Below are positions 10,218 through 22,022 of a stretch of 64,000 nucleotides of DNA, one piece after another. Each line of letters opens with the position of its first letter. Within the stretch, counting starts at the first letter, position 1. Location: positions 682,001 through 746,000 of the forward strand of contig MARA01000012.1 of assembly GCA_001792895.1 (NCBI GenBank). Reading direction: 5' to 3'. The notes beneath the pieces are model-generated. The model was not told the origin of the DNA. It saw only the letters and a program-made list of their open reading frames with translations, and made no database searches. This stretch comes from Lentinus brumalis. Taxonomy: Eukaryota; Basidiomycota; Agaricomycetes; Polyporales; Polyporaceae. The translations under genes were made by a program, and so were the position numbers.

Positions 10218-13200
10218 TCAGCCAAGGTCCATCTCGTCCCCAGCGCGGGCTTTGCCCTTCGATCCATAACTCGTACTTGTCCGTGCATCAACGCCGTTCG
10301 CACGCCCGTTCGTGTACGCATACCCCACACCGTTGACTCGCGGACCTGAACCCGATGGCTTGGACTGCGCCGGCCCCAGTCTCTCCAGCTGCGCACGGAC
10401 CTCCTCGTCAACCCCCTGGTAGACGCTCTCCTGCGGAAAGCCCCATATTCGCCCAGGGTTCTCCCGCTCCTTCTCGTCGAACACCCCGCCGACGATGTCG
10501 ACCCAATTCCGCCGCGTCCGCACGAGGTCATTCAGCTGCTCTGGAATATGCAGCTGGTTGTGCTCGTCCGGACTCAACCCGAGAGCAGCCGGACATGGCG
10601 GCAGCGCGGCGGTCCCGGTGGGTCCCGACATGCCGTTCACCCCGCCGGGCAGGTCGATGCTCTTCTGCTTCTTCTTCTTGTTCACCTTCGGTCCGTCCTT
10701 CTTCTGCAGCTTCGAGTAGAGCGTGATGATGCTCTTGTCGATGGCGTCTCGACTCTCGACGTACTCCTGGTACGCTAGCCTGTCCTCCGCGATCGCAGCT
10801 AGTCGCGCTCGTCGCGCCTTGTTCGTGGCCAGGACTGTACGCAGCTCGCGTTGTGCATGTCGCAGCGCAGTTGCTATTGGGTCGTCGACCGCCTCCGAAT
10901 AGTCCGGCTGCACAGTCTACAGTCAGGCAATTCCCGACACCCGATGGACAAGGGCACTCACAATCTCGTCCAGCAACCCATGATACCGCACTACGTGCCT
11001 CATCCGCTCCTCCAGGTCCGCTACGTTCAGCTTATCTCGCGCGGCGGCGGCGGCAGCGCCATTCGTGCCGGGTCGACCAGCCATGTCTTCCTCCGTCGCC
11101 TTGACACCTCTATACTCCAGCAAATGGTTCATCGGGAGGAGCGCGCTTGCCACGCGCTCCGTCAGTGACCCATGACCGTAATGGTCCAGTGCTGCTTGTT
11201 TATCCTCAAGCGTTGAAGGTTCCCATCTCGGTAGCGCGCTAGGCGGTGGTGCATGCATGCTTGCGTGCATGGCTGCGGTGCCAGGGAGGGGCTGGCCATA
11301 CGTAGCGATATCTTCCTCTTCCCACTGCACCGAGTAATGTCGCCCGAGCTTGGGCATCACGAATGGCTCGACTTCGTCAGCTGTGTACTGCAGGAAGCCG
11401 ATGTCTTCCTCTTTGATGGGGCGCAGCCATGGCTCGATGCTCGTGTAGAAAGTCGTCACAAGAACCTGGTTGGGCTGCTTACTCTTGCTAAAGTCTTCGG
11501 TGACCTCCGCAGGTTTGCTGGGCCCGGCTACTGGTCGGGGCGCTATCGGAGGGCGGGAGGGAAGTAGGGAAGTGGAGGGAGGTATTGCAAAATCGGCTGC
11601 AACTGAAGGCTACAAGTCTGTGTTAGCGTGAGATGCGCGACAAAGGTCCGGGAAATCCAAGATGCAGGCTGGTAAAGCCGTGACTGGGGCTTGAACTGCC
11701 TCAGCCAGGCGATGATCAAGTGGGACGGAGGTCGTTACTGAGGACCATGGGCGCTGAACGCATGCTCCTCGCCACAAGATTGCGATAGAGTGGAGCATGG
11801 CTTCCTACACTGGCTGATGGGCGAGCGAGTGCTAGGGTAAGGCGCAGTCGCCGATAAGTAGCCGGGGACCTTGAGTCAGGCATGCTCGTCACTTCTGTTA
11901 GCCACTGTGGTATCCCGCAGATGCGGAAGCGGTGGCACAGAATCACTCGTGCGAATGCTATCGTCAAGCAGGCTAGCGGGGCACCAGGGCCGAAGATTGG
12001 TATAGGAACAAGGCTCAGATACTCACCTTGTTCAAAGAGGAGGATGCCGAGGGAAATTTGGAGGCCTTTGGAGGGGGAGGGGGAGGGGGAGGAGGGTGCG
12101 AGTGTGTGGATGAAGATGCTTGTGGCTGTGGCGGTGGTGGCGGTGGTAAGGGAGAGGGTTTGCGGAGCTTCGGCGGGTCTGCTCTTGCGGTTGGGAAATC
12201 TGCAACGAGGAGAGGCGATGTACTTACCAGGTTCGATGTCACTAGAGTCTTCTCTCTTGCGCTTCTTCTTCTTGTTCTTCTTCAACTCCTCTGACGCGAA
12301 ACTGCTCTTCCGGACGTCGGTGAAGGATGGGGTGGGTGTCAGTACGGGAGGCGCAGGGGCGGCCGAAAGGCGGTTACGCGGTGGTTGGGAGGATGGTTGT
12401 GCAGATGCGCGGCTCTCATCTCCATTAACCGAAGGTGTAACTGGAGGAGGTGTCATGCGTTCACAGCAGGGTGGGCGAGATAGGACATGAGGCGGCGATA
12501 CGGACGACGAGGACGATCAAAGTAGAGAAACAAAAGAAGCAGATACAAGAGATGCAAATACAAGAGCAGCAAGAGATGATTTATGACAAGACACCATGAT
12601 CCGTATCGGGAGTGGCGAGGTACAGGACCAAAGCGTTGTTGTGCATCGGAGCGCGGGCCGGTCCACAGGTAGCGGTTGAACCAGACGGAGATGTAGACAT
12701 GTCGCAGAATTTGGAGCCGTGAAGTAGATGAGGAGGACGACGATGCGTGCAGAGGAGGCATGAGGAGTACCACAATATGCATGGTTGAGAAGCGTGGGAG
12801 CAGGCGCGAGTCGGACCCGGGAACGCGTCCGAGCAAGTTGTTCAAGGAGCAAGCAAAAGCATAGTGATCGTGTTGCGAAAGACACCGTTTGACGCGTACC
12901 GAGATCCGAGAATGTACGAGGACGTGGGGTTAGGCATGAGGTGTGGTTTCATGGAGGATTGATGCGGCATAGAAGGAACAAGGTTATGAGCAAAATAATG
13001 GCGGAACAGTCATAGCATACGCACGGCCACGTTCACGCTCTGCTTTCTGAATCGCCTTGGCCTTTCCCTTCTCCTTCTCCTTCAGCCGGCGCATGGACTC
13101 CTCTATGGTCCGTATGTCATCTCCGGCCTTCCTGGCGCGTTCCAGGCTCTGCGCCTTAAATGCTTCGAGCTCCAGTCGAAGTATCTCGAGTTCGTCTGCC

Positions 13201-13283
13201 GGTGGGAGCGTGTCAGGCGGGTTGTGAAAGAGAGATGAGCGTATTGGCGGGAGTGCGGCGTAGGGTGAAACGGAAGACGACAT
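10218..13283 (-). CDS. NGG1: SAGA/ADA histone acetyltransferase subunit NGG1 (ADA3)
   Basis: Exons seen: 13283 to about 13025 (N-terminal coiled coil, LPPADELEILRLELEAFK), about 12440-12233 (Ser/Pro-rich, KKNKKKKRKREDSSDIEPG), about 12195-12017 (Pro-rich), about 11610-10962 (TTFYTSIEPWLRPIKEEDIG, FVMPKLGRHYSVQWEEEDIA) and 10916-10218 (DPIATALRHAQRELRTVLA, RLAYQEYVESRDAID). The FYTSIEPW block followed by the C-terminal helical domain is diagnostic of Ada3. Family: it links Gcn5 and Ada2 in the HAT module of SAGA and acts in the nucleus. The last intron (10917-10961, 45 nt) is exact. The first and third introns would be about 550 and 400 nt, far longer than others here, so small exons may have been missed. 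Divergent from the Mg2+ transporter gene. Confidence 0.9.
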
Positions 13284-13615
13284 GGCGTGGTTTGAGCTTC
13301 CGGACCACCTTCAAGTCGCAGAAGCAGCTTCCCCAAACAGCAGCAGACTATAGCATACAAAGCCGATGAGCTGCGAAGAGGTGGGGGACGTCGGAGAGGA
13401 CAGTGAGCAAGCACTCGTCGCGAACAGATGCAAGTCAGGAAGCGCCCGGAGCGTCTCTGGCAATGCATGCGTGATAAGGCAATTATTTCCCACGGTATGC
13501 TAATGCGGTGTGTTCCCTAGTGTGCGCGCATAGCTTAAGTAAACGAGGCTTTCTCGACTTCTTCCACTGCCTTTATTTCTTGATCTTGCACACCTCGTGT
13601 GCGACGGGCCACGCG
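13284..13615. promoter_or_regulatory. Divergent promoter region NGG1 / SLC41-like gene
   Basis: 332 bp between two divergent starts. No TATA box is evident. A C/T-rich tract (13555-13590) precedes the transporter start. Confidence 0.5.
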
Positions 13616-15613
13616 ATGGACTCGAGGCAAGCACTCATCTTCGACGTCGACAGGGACTCGCACCAGGGCGACGACTCTGAGAGCAACTCCGACACCATCG
13701 AAATGTCTGGTCTCGAGGAAGTCCCCGTTACCCCGCGGCGAGTCGGCTATGGTACCTCGGCGTATCGCTCAAGTTCTCTGGACTCGGACGACGATTCAGA
13801 CGTTGAGGATGCTGGCGACCAGGCGTTGTTGGGACCTCGCTTACGGACGCGCGGACGGGAGCGGTCAGCGGAGCATGCCGTCGGCACTTTCAGTCAGGTC
13901 AAGCGCATAGTGCTCGAGGTATGTCCCCTACTATGCAACTGTCGTGTCGTCGTTCTATAACAACTGCCGTGTGACTAGACTGCACCGACGCTGTTGCTGA
14001 CAACCGTCGGTTTACTCTTGACCGGAGAACTGTTGGACCATATTTCAGTAAGCGGCCTGCACGAACACGACTTTCCATCACTTGTCTGACATCCCATGTA
14101 GCATTGGCAAGCCATCGCGCGCATTGACGAACTCATTATGATTATTCCCGTTATTCTCAACCTCAAGGGCAACCTTGAGATGAACCTGTCAGCACGCCTC
14201 GGCACCTCTGCCAACATGGGAGACCTCGACATCCCCGCTAAGCGGCGTTCTATAATCCTTGGGAACCTTACCCTTCTCCAGGTTCAGGCCACTGTCGTGT
14301 CGTTTTTTGCCGCGTGCGTGGCGTTTCTCATGAGCAAGGTCGTCCCCGACCAGAATGTCAGTGAAGATGCGCTCCTTGGTGGGCCGACCAGCGAGATGGT
14401 CCTACGGTTCGTTGCCCGTGGCGTCCACAGGCCCAAGCCACACAGGCCTGTTCCGCCGCCTCCTTCAGGCGCTGCAGAGTAAGTAGACGTTGTCGCTTCT
14501 CACGGAGTCTAAACTTACATCCGTCCGTGTGCCCGCCAGGTTCATCATGGTTACGTCTGCGGCCATGTGTTCCGCATGTCTGTCAAGCATACTTCTAGGG
14601 TCCTTTATGTGCGGCTTGGTTGTGTTGTGCCGGAAGTTCGGCCTGGATCCAGGTGCGCACCGTCGTCTCTGGAAGCCTGTCATTCCTCTTCTCACTCGGC
14701 CTCCAGACAACATTGCTCCCCCGGTGGCAGCGTGTCTCGGCGACCTAGTCACACTAGCCCTGCTCGGTGTGGTTGCAGAATTACACCTGCATCTCCTGAA
14801 CACTCCACTGCCTATCATCATCGTCGTTCTTCTCTTTCTTTCTGCCATTGGCTGGGCTTACCACACCAACCGCAACGAAAACGTGCGACATCTACTCACG
14901 GAGGGCTGGTCACCCCTCTTCATCGCTATGATCATCAGTACTGGCACTGGAATTGTCCTGGATACGTTCGTGGAGCGGTATAGCGGCTTTGCGCTGCTTG
15001 CGGTAGTCATCGCAGGTATGCGTTGCCAGTGCACAAATTCTAGAAACCGACTGATACCTCGTGTCAGGCTTGCCGGGAGGCGTCAGCGCAATCTTCGTCT
15101 CGCGCTTGTCCACTGCACTGCACGCTGCCACAGCCAAGGCCTCTTCAGGCATGGCCTCCGTCTCAGACCTAAAAGAAGACACACATCATCCGACCCCGCG
15201 CCTCGTCCTCATGACCCTCATCGTCGTCAGTCTCCCCGTCGAGATCATCTTCCTCGTCTGTGTCGTCGCCTTCGGGTGGATACATCTGCCGTTCCTCTTC
15301 ATGAGCATTCAGATCGGTTTCTTCCTCGTCGCCGTACGTGCTCTTTCCGGCATACACTTGATTGCGCGTAGTTTCCTTGCTGACCATATGATGACAGATC
15401 ACCATCTCGCTCCTCGTCGCGCAATTCCTCACGACGTTCCTGTGGAAACGAGGCTTAGACCCAGACATGTACGCTCTACCCTGTCAGTCCGCCCTCACGG
15501 ACCTTGTCGGCCAGCTTCTCCTGGTCGCATGTTACGAGGTCGCCTCACTCCTAGGGGTGAAGGTCGCCCTCAAGCACAAACACGCTAATAGTGCTACGCG
15601 GTCTATACGTTGA
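13616..15613 (+). CDS. SLC41/MgtE-type divalent cation (Mg2+) transporter
   Basis: Seven exons (13616-13918, 13979-14047, 14102-14478, 14540-14652, 14707-15015, 15068-15333, 15398-15613) give 550 residues. Seen: an acidic Ser-rich cytosolic N-terminus (about 95 residues), then about ten hydrophobic segments in two homologous halves. Half one carries ILNLKGNLEMNLSARLGTSAN and RRSIILGNLTLLQVQATVV, then GLDPDNIAPPVAACLGDLVT. Half two carries ITISLLVAQFLTTFLWKRGL, DPDMYALPCQSALTDLVG. The paired LKGNLEM/DPD-N-A-P signatures mark the MgtE/SLC41 integral domain. Family: Mg2+ transport at plasma membrane or organelle; direction and location are not visible in sequence. All exon phases close, so the model is well supported. 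Confidence 0.9.
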
Positions 15614-16133
15614 TTCACGCATCTCGACTGCTTGCGCCGTCGCCTGTCGCCTCCTGTATCGTCATCGTCCGTCTTGCTGTGTTGTTTAGTCCGACGCATG
15701 CCATCTGCCTTCATTGTTACCATACCCTTTGCAATAATTTATTCGATTTCATTGCGTTTCTGTGATTTGGACGATGTTCTCGGCGTATTGGAGAAATTCC
15801 TGTACACCAACATACACTATGACTGGTTGGTCACTCAAGTACTCACCACAGACGAAATGAGTACTTATGTAACTAGTCTACATAGCGTGTCGACAGGGTA
15901 CTGTCCTCTACAAGCGCCTGCGCAATGGCACCGCCACATTATAAACTTTGTCCCAAACCACTCTCCCGCGCGGAACGAACGACGCAGGCAGCCTCATCTC
16001 GGATGTCCTGACTGGTCCGGTTCGACACGGATGCATAGGCTTGCACAAAAGGCATATAACTGATGTATCTTGGCAAGGAAAGTCATCGTCTCCGGTACTA
16101 CTTAGCTGCACACACATCTTAGGCGGGTCAAGC
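15614..16133. other. Intergenic, nothing recognised
   Basis: 520 bp between two + strand genes. AT-richer at 15715-15860. No conserved reading or repeat seen. Confidence 0.5.
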
Positions 16134-18108
16134 ATGGATCAAACCTCGAGCTCACCTTTCGCTGCGTTCCGTACGGAGGAGGGAGGTAAGTGCTGACTGC
16201 CATCATCCAGCCACATACAGACCGCATGACGCCGCACTCCATAAGCAGCACAATGTTGGCACTGGGATGAGGATGCCCAGCATGAGTGGTGTGCCGCAAT
16301 TCCCGATTGGCAAGAATTGTGCAGCTCCTGGTACAAATCCATCCCTGAACCTGGTCAAACGTTCTCCGTATCTGGTGTAGGACTCTACTTCGTTACATCT
16401 CGCATCCTGGCCCGAGACGCATATGCCTCGATTGCCTCGAAGATTTTGAAACACCGACAGGAAGCTCCTGGTGCCGGTGCTCTCATCATTGGGCAGGCGG
16501 GAAGCGGTATGTACTTACTCTCTCAGTGCAACCGTAGAAAGCTACTTACTCACTCGCACTCCAGGGAAAGGATTTTTCGTGTGGTATCTGCTCCGTATCC
16601 TCCTCATGATCGACGAGCCTGTTGTCCTTGCTTACGGTGTCTACTGCCGGCTGTTTTACAAGGGTCGGGTGTACGCTCCTCGATCCATGGGCTACAAGCT
16701 GGACCCGCGCGATCTACCCCGTCACTCGAAGTCCAAGCCGATGTGGCTCTTAGCGGATGAAGCTGGAGAACGCGAGATGACACTGCCGCTAGACGACCCC
16801 TTAGTGTTTCCGGTCAAGACCTCCGTATCACATCTCGGCTGCGTAGAAGCTTGGGCAACTCGAAGAGATGCAGCTCGAATCGGTATTCCCCTGTGGTCGC
16901 AACGAGACCTCATTGACTCGTAAGCTTTGCTGCGTCCGCCATGCAACAGTTGTGGCTTACTTACTCTTGTCAGGTTTACTCTCCATGATGATTACCGCTG
17001 GTTTCATGATGCATTGCAAGACGTGCTCGAGGGCTCCAGTCCGGATGACGACATGAGAGGCGTTGTTTCCTGGTTGAACAAGCGGCACCCGGGGTGGCGA
17101 AGACGGACCGTGCACGATCTCATCGAGACCCTCGCTGAGGATGCAACTCGGAGAGCTGGGCCCATCGCGCGGGATGCGCATTTGTTCATCCTCAACCCAA
17201 TGCGATCCACCATTTTCCCTGTGGCGCTGGGACTGGGGTACCAGGTCATCATGGAATCTTTGGTGGGCCCAGGAGGGGGCCTGACAGATAACATATTCGC
17301 TATCAGTCCTTCGTCCAATTCTCAAGATCCTATGCACGACACCTTCATCTGTGACTTCAAGTCCCGCGTGCTGGCGAAGGAGGCGAAGAAAATCCTCTAT
17401 ACGCTCCACTTCCGCCGAGACGTCGGGTCTTCTGATGCCGACACTCAGCACCGCCAACTCTTCAAGGAGTGTTGGAAAGGACAGCGGACCTCTGTGCTGG
17501 CCACATGTCTGTTCGTGAACATCGCCCGATATACCCTTTTAGGGTGCGATCGTCCCAAGTATCCAATCTCAGCCATGGACACCACGAACGGCACGAACCG
17601 CATATGGAAGCCAGCCGCCTCGAACAACAGACTTCAATACCTATCGCTTCCTCGACGGACTATCATGGCGTACGACCCTTCTCTGTCGCCTCTCAAGATC
17701 GATGTAGAGCATGTATTCTTCCCCGCCGCGATTCGCAATTCAGCCACTCCTACCTGCGATGCGTTCTTCCTCGAGGCCGATCGCGGCGCACAGAGGGCAA
17801 CCTTGTGGGTCGTCCAGTCGACTTTCAATGCCGCATGCAAAAGCAAACCCGACGACCGCATACGCATTCGAGACCTGATTTTGGCTGCACGTGCGTATCT
17901 CCGGGCTGCCCTTCCGCGGAATACCTCTGTAGCAAAGAGGAGGAAGATGAATGCAGGAGGCCCTATCACCGTCGAACTGAACCTTGTTCTTGCGCATCCC
18001 GACATCCAGGACCGTCAGTGGTCATGGACGGTGCCAGATGAATGGATCGAGGACTGGCGTGATTGCACACGTGAGCCGCATGTCTATCATCTGCCAATCA
18101 GCGTATGA
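16134..18108 (+). CDS. P-loop-containing protein of unknown function (agaricomycete-specific type)
   Basis: Four exons (16134-16185, 16249-16506, 16565-16919, 16974-18108) give 599 residues. Seen: a Trp-rich N-terminus (CWHWDEDAQHEWC), then a Walker A loop GQAGSGKG near residue 102, interrupted by the second intron, followed by FFVWYLLRILLMIDEPVVLA and VYCRLFYKGRVY. A central NPMRSTIFPVALGLGYQVI block and a C-terminal part with WVVQSTFNAACKSKPDDRIR follow. I recognise the GSGKxxFLWYLL plus VYCRLFY layout from large families of uncharacterised, often clustered, basidiomycete proteins that resemble crinkler (CRN)-like P-loop proteins. The role is not established. No transposase or nuclease motif was certain. 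The C-terminal half may be a nuclease-like fold (speculative). Confidence 0.7.
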
Positions 18109-18550
18109 CGGTGAGCAGACCTGGCGCTATCTTGGATTCGATGCTGATATACGACACCGGCCAGATAGACCGCGCAGACAGTGACACTGTACACCGCGTT
18201 GCTGGCACTGGGCCTCTCGTCTGATGGAGTTGTCTCGTTGTAATCATCGCTAAGACGTCGCATACACAGAAGAATTCACTCACTTCATTGTGGTCGAGAG
18301 CTTGAGGAGCACAAGCGCACCACCGTCGAGGGCTCAGCGCTGGAGACCTTACTGTGATAACGTTGTATCTGTACGACTAATCGCATGACATCTATACGGT
18401 TCTACTTCTGACTCGTCAGGGTCCTGTCCGCCGTCTTCTCTTCTCTGTGCGACTGATCTTCTGCGTCTTCTAGATCGGCACATTGCGAGCCCGAAGTATC
18501 ATCGTCTAGCGTCATACCATTCAGGAAGAATTTCACAGAATGGGAGAGCA
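18109..18550. other. Convergent intergenic region, nothing recognised
   Basis: 442 bp between the stops of two convergent genes. It should carry both 3' UTRs. No feature seen. Confidence 0.5.
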
Positions 18551-19403
18551 TCAACTGCACCAACGTTCGCGCCGCAGTCGCTCGACTAAAAGGAAGGATA
18601 CTAGTATGGAGCCTGAGTCAACCTGGAAAGGCCTGACTATCATGGATGAGGCGGGAACTCACCGACGAGATAGTCGAGCGTGTCGATAGTCGAGGCATCT
18701 ATCTCGAGGTAGGGGTACTGGGATATCCGGAGGACATGCAAGAAACGCCTCTCTTTGTGGAACGCAGCGACGGGCTTGTTCGTGCAGTCTTCCCGAAAGA
18801 GCTGTCTCCAAATTAGCAACAGCGCACAGTGCGTGAATCTCATTTTGATCAAGGATAACCGACCTCTAACCGCTCCGTGTCTGCGCACCATATATATTTG
18901 CAGCCGTCTTTGCCCGAAACCATGCTCGTCTGCTCCGAGAGGATTAGCGAGCTTGACCAGGGGATCTTCAGATCAAGTACCGACAATTCGTCCATGCTCT
19001 TCTCGCGCTCCTTCCCCTTCGCATTCGGATCTGCGCGTGCCGGCTGGACCTCAACGTGCAAGAACTCATCGACCGCCCGATACTCTCCACCCCCATACAT
19101 CCGGAACGCCATGACCCTCTTCGCATCCTCCTCTCGCCCCTTGACGTCTCCCGGCGCATGGCCGTTCAGCAGCTCCGCAACGGTATCGAATCCTTGCGTC
19201 TTGACGTCCAGTCTGCTGATGCGGGTCAGGTGCCGCTCCCACACGGGGGTAACGACTTCGTAGTACAGAACGTCCGAAGCGTTGGCGAGCACGACGTTCC
19301 GCAACGAAGTCGTCGTCATCACGAGCTTCTGCGTCTTCGATGATGCGAGGCCAGAGCCGGAGGAGCGGGTCGGCTCGATGTGGTACACGGAGTTCGTGAG
19401 CAT
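18551..19403 (-). CDS. DUF6593-like domain protein
   Basis: Three exons (18864-19403, 18663-18801, 18551-18585) give 237 residues. Seen: SVYHIEP, a beta-rich core with NVVLANASDVLYYEVVTPVW and RISRLDVKTQG, a late WSSSLILSEQTSMVSGKDG with KYIWCADTERLELF, then LEIDASTIDTLDYLV and a basic tail VERLRRERW. This order (start strand, YxVxTP strand, DGxxYxW strand, hydrophobic strand, ER/RR tail) resembles fungal DUF6593 proteins, whose function is unknown. The assignment rests on pattern memory, not an alignment. Second and third exons are short, and all phases agree. Confidence 0.6.
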
Positions 19404-19892
19404 CGCAATTGCGCGAAGATTGTGCGTGTGTGCGGACGCTAGGCGCAGAGCGGTGGTGTGTGGTCAAACAGTCGAAGGGAAGGCCGACAGCAGAGATTGC
19501 CAAGCGGTGGAGTCGGGCACTTTATCGTGATACGGGTGCGCACCCGCATGTCGACTCGCATGACGACTGGCCCGCGTTGGCGGTTACGCTGCGTTCGCGC
19601 CACAACAGGGCCTACCTGGATTGCGTTCGGTGAGAACCTTGGACCAAAAGCACAGTCACACAAGCCACCCACTTACCGGAACAGACTGCGAGCCGGACAC
19701 GTCGATGGGAAGATCTTCGCGCTTTCTCATTCTCTGTGACAAGGGAGGCAGCTCACCATGGAGACCTCACACGCACGTTCCGCCCATGTCATAGAGTGTA
19801 TGCAAGCTCTAGTCCATTGATGCGAGTGGTATAGTGATACAATTTTGTTTATGCGCCGTCGTCCCATGCCAGAAAGTGATGTGAAATGCAAT
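19404..19892. other. Intergenic, nothing recognised
   Basis: 489 bp between the DUF6593-like start and the PRPP synthetase stop. No conserved reading seen. Confidence 0.5.
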
Positions 19893-21401
19893 TTAGTACA
19901 CACCGTTGACACCCGTTCCCTCTGCCCAGTCACCGAAGAGGAGAGATATACTCTCGCCGTTGTGCGTGCGACGTATACTCTCCGCAATCGTAGGGCTCAC
20001 GTCGATCGTCACCAACTTCGAGCACGCAGCTTCGTGCTGCTTTTGAGGAACAGTATTCGTAACCTGGAGAGCATTGCGTAAGACACTATGTTCAGACCAA
20101 GAACCGGCACCGAGTTCCACCTCGGCCGCCGTTCATAGGGAAGCAGAAGCCGGACGTACCACAAGCTGCTCGATCGGAAGTTCTTCAATCATCTTCATGT
20201 TCGTCTCCGACAACAGCCCATGAGACACGATGGCGTACACCTTTCTCGCGCCGTTATCAGCGAGCGAGCGAGCGGCCAGCGCAAGGGTGGCGCCGGTATC
20301 GATCATGTCATCCACCAAGATCGCGACCTGTATGACCATGCCGTGGAAGCCGCGTGAACTCATTGTGACATTCAGAACCTGGAGTCTCGGAAATACTGAC
20401 CTTGTCGCGTACATCTCCGACCAGAACCTCCATCTTCTCCGGCCCGCCAGGGTTCCGTGTCCGCTCCCTGTGAATGAGCGCGAACTCGACCCCGAGTTTG
20501 TCCGCGATGGCAGTCACTCTGCCAGATACGTCAGCATGACGGCACTCCGCGAGGATCTGCACCCAGAAGCAGAAACCTGGAGGTATCGAGGTTGGCACAG
20601 TCACGTGGGATATGCTCGTCTTAGCCAGCATCGATAGCGCGTGCAGGAAGGCAGAACACATCCACAATGACGCATGCCACCAAATCTCGCCTCAAGCTCC
20701 CGCCACTCCCTGTCCTCCCAGATGCATGAGAAAAACTCACCGCTTAGCCCCTCCAGCATCTGGACTAACGATAATGCTGTTCTTCCACCCTTCGATGTTT
20801 CTCTTGATGTACGAGATCATCAACGGCTCAGAGTAGAGATTGTCGACGGGGAAGTCGAAAAAGCCCTGGATCTGGCTGGCGTGCAGGTCGATGGTAATGA
20901 CGTGATCGCACCCGGCAACAGCGAGCATGTTCGCGACGAGCTTGGCGGTGATCGGAGCCCGCGACTTGTCCTTTTTGTCCATGCGCGCATAGGGGAAACA
21001 GGGCATGACGGCCGTGATGCGCCTGGCAGACGCACCCTTGCACGCGGAGACGAGGATGAGGAGCTCCATAAGGTTGTCGTTCACGTCGCTGCAACCGGTC
21101 TGGATGATGTACACATCCTCGTCGCGCACGGACTCGGAGATTTTGGCGTTGATTTCCCCGTTCGAGAACTTCTTCACCGTGCACGGGGTGAGGGGGACGT
21201 TCAGCCTGAAGAGGTGTCACTGGATGAATGCCTGCCCAGAGACGGCGGCGGTGTCTCAGGGAACGCGAAGCTCACCGCTCGACAACAGCCTGAGCGAGCC
21301 CGGGATGACTGTTCCCTGCACCCCTCCGTCAGTTTTCCGCCACTACAGCATACAGCAAGACACGTACCGGCAAGGATCCTGACAGAGTTCCCGCGCAGCA
21401 T
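19893..21401 (-). CDS. Ribose-phosphate pyrophosphokinase (PRPP synthetase)
   Basis: Six exons, first at 21368-21401, last ending 19893, encode about 320 residues. Seen: [75 protein letters not shown] (PRPP-synthase signature with the metal site), [10 protein letters not shown], the flexible-loop region [13 protein letters not shown], and the PRPP-binding [20 protein letters not shown]. Family: it makes 5-phosphoribosyl diphosphate from ribose 5-phosphate and ATP for purine, pyrimidine, His and Trp synthesis. All catalytic blocks are intact. The length without long insertions fits the PRS2/3/4 type rather than PRS1/PRS5. The third intron is about 220 nt, longer than its neighbours. The 5' flank is strongly C/T-rich on the coding strand (21435-21530). 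Confidence 0.95.
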
Positions 21402-22022
21402 GACTCCAAAATATTAGAACATATAAGGGCTAGGATATGAAGTTTGGGATTGGGGGAAAGAGGGAGGAGGAGGGGAAATGGATGGAGGAGAAAGATGAGG
21501 AAACGCGAGGAGAACAGTGGAGAAATCATAGCTCTCGGCGCTCCGCAATTCTCGCAAAATTCGGCCCACGTGCGTCCACACGAGCGCCAGATTTCGCCTG
21601 CCCAATCCCGCCACGGGAATAACCCGCGTAACGGCCTTCAAACCAGTTCCACAGATATCGGACAAAGGCATAAGTATGGCAAGGGAAGAGACAGGAAGAA
21701 GAAGAGAGCTCAACGAGTCACCGAGCATGAAACGTTCAACCCGTCCACCACCAGGCGGTGCGAACAAGGGAGGATGGGAAAGAGAGAAGTGAGGAATACC
21801 TGATCATACTGGCTTGAAGCCATGCTCTCCCTGAGGCATGAGGTAACCAAGATGCATGTTGCATTGACACGTCTACAACCGCTACGATGGAGGAACACGA
21901 ATCGTGATATTCTCGACGACGTATTCCGAGTCCGCATAACCAAGCAGTTGCGGAATGTACGAGCTGCACAGAACAACAATCATCAGATTCAGACAGCGAC
22001 ATGACCCGAGCCCGGATGTACG
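21402..22022. promoter_or_regulatory. Upstream region of the PRPP synthetase gene
   Basis: 621 bp. 21435-21530 is almost pure purine on the + strand, so pyrimidine on the coding strand of the PRPP synthetase gene. C/T tracts next to starts are common in highly expressed fungal genes (family knowledge). No other feature seen. Confidence 0.5.

Noticed and set aside
12015..12300. Gly-rich protein on the + strand opposite NGG1
   Set aside because: It is the reverse of the Pro-rich NGG1 exon (CCN repeats read as GGN); no start, splice or family support.
14465..15470. Long antisense readings opposite the Mg2+ transporter
   Set aside because: They shadow well-supported transporter exons with conserved motifs on the + strand.
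20308..20667. Possible alternative N-terminus in the long PRPP synthetase intron
   Set aside because: It lacks homology and the exon-to-exon join in phase ([14 protein letters not shown]) explains the region fully.
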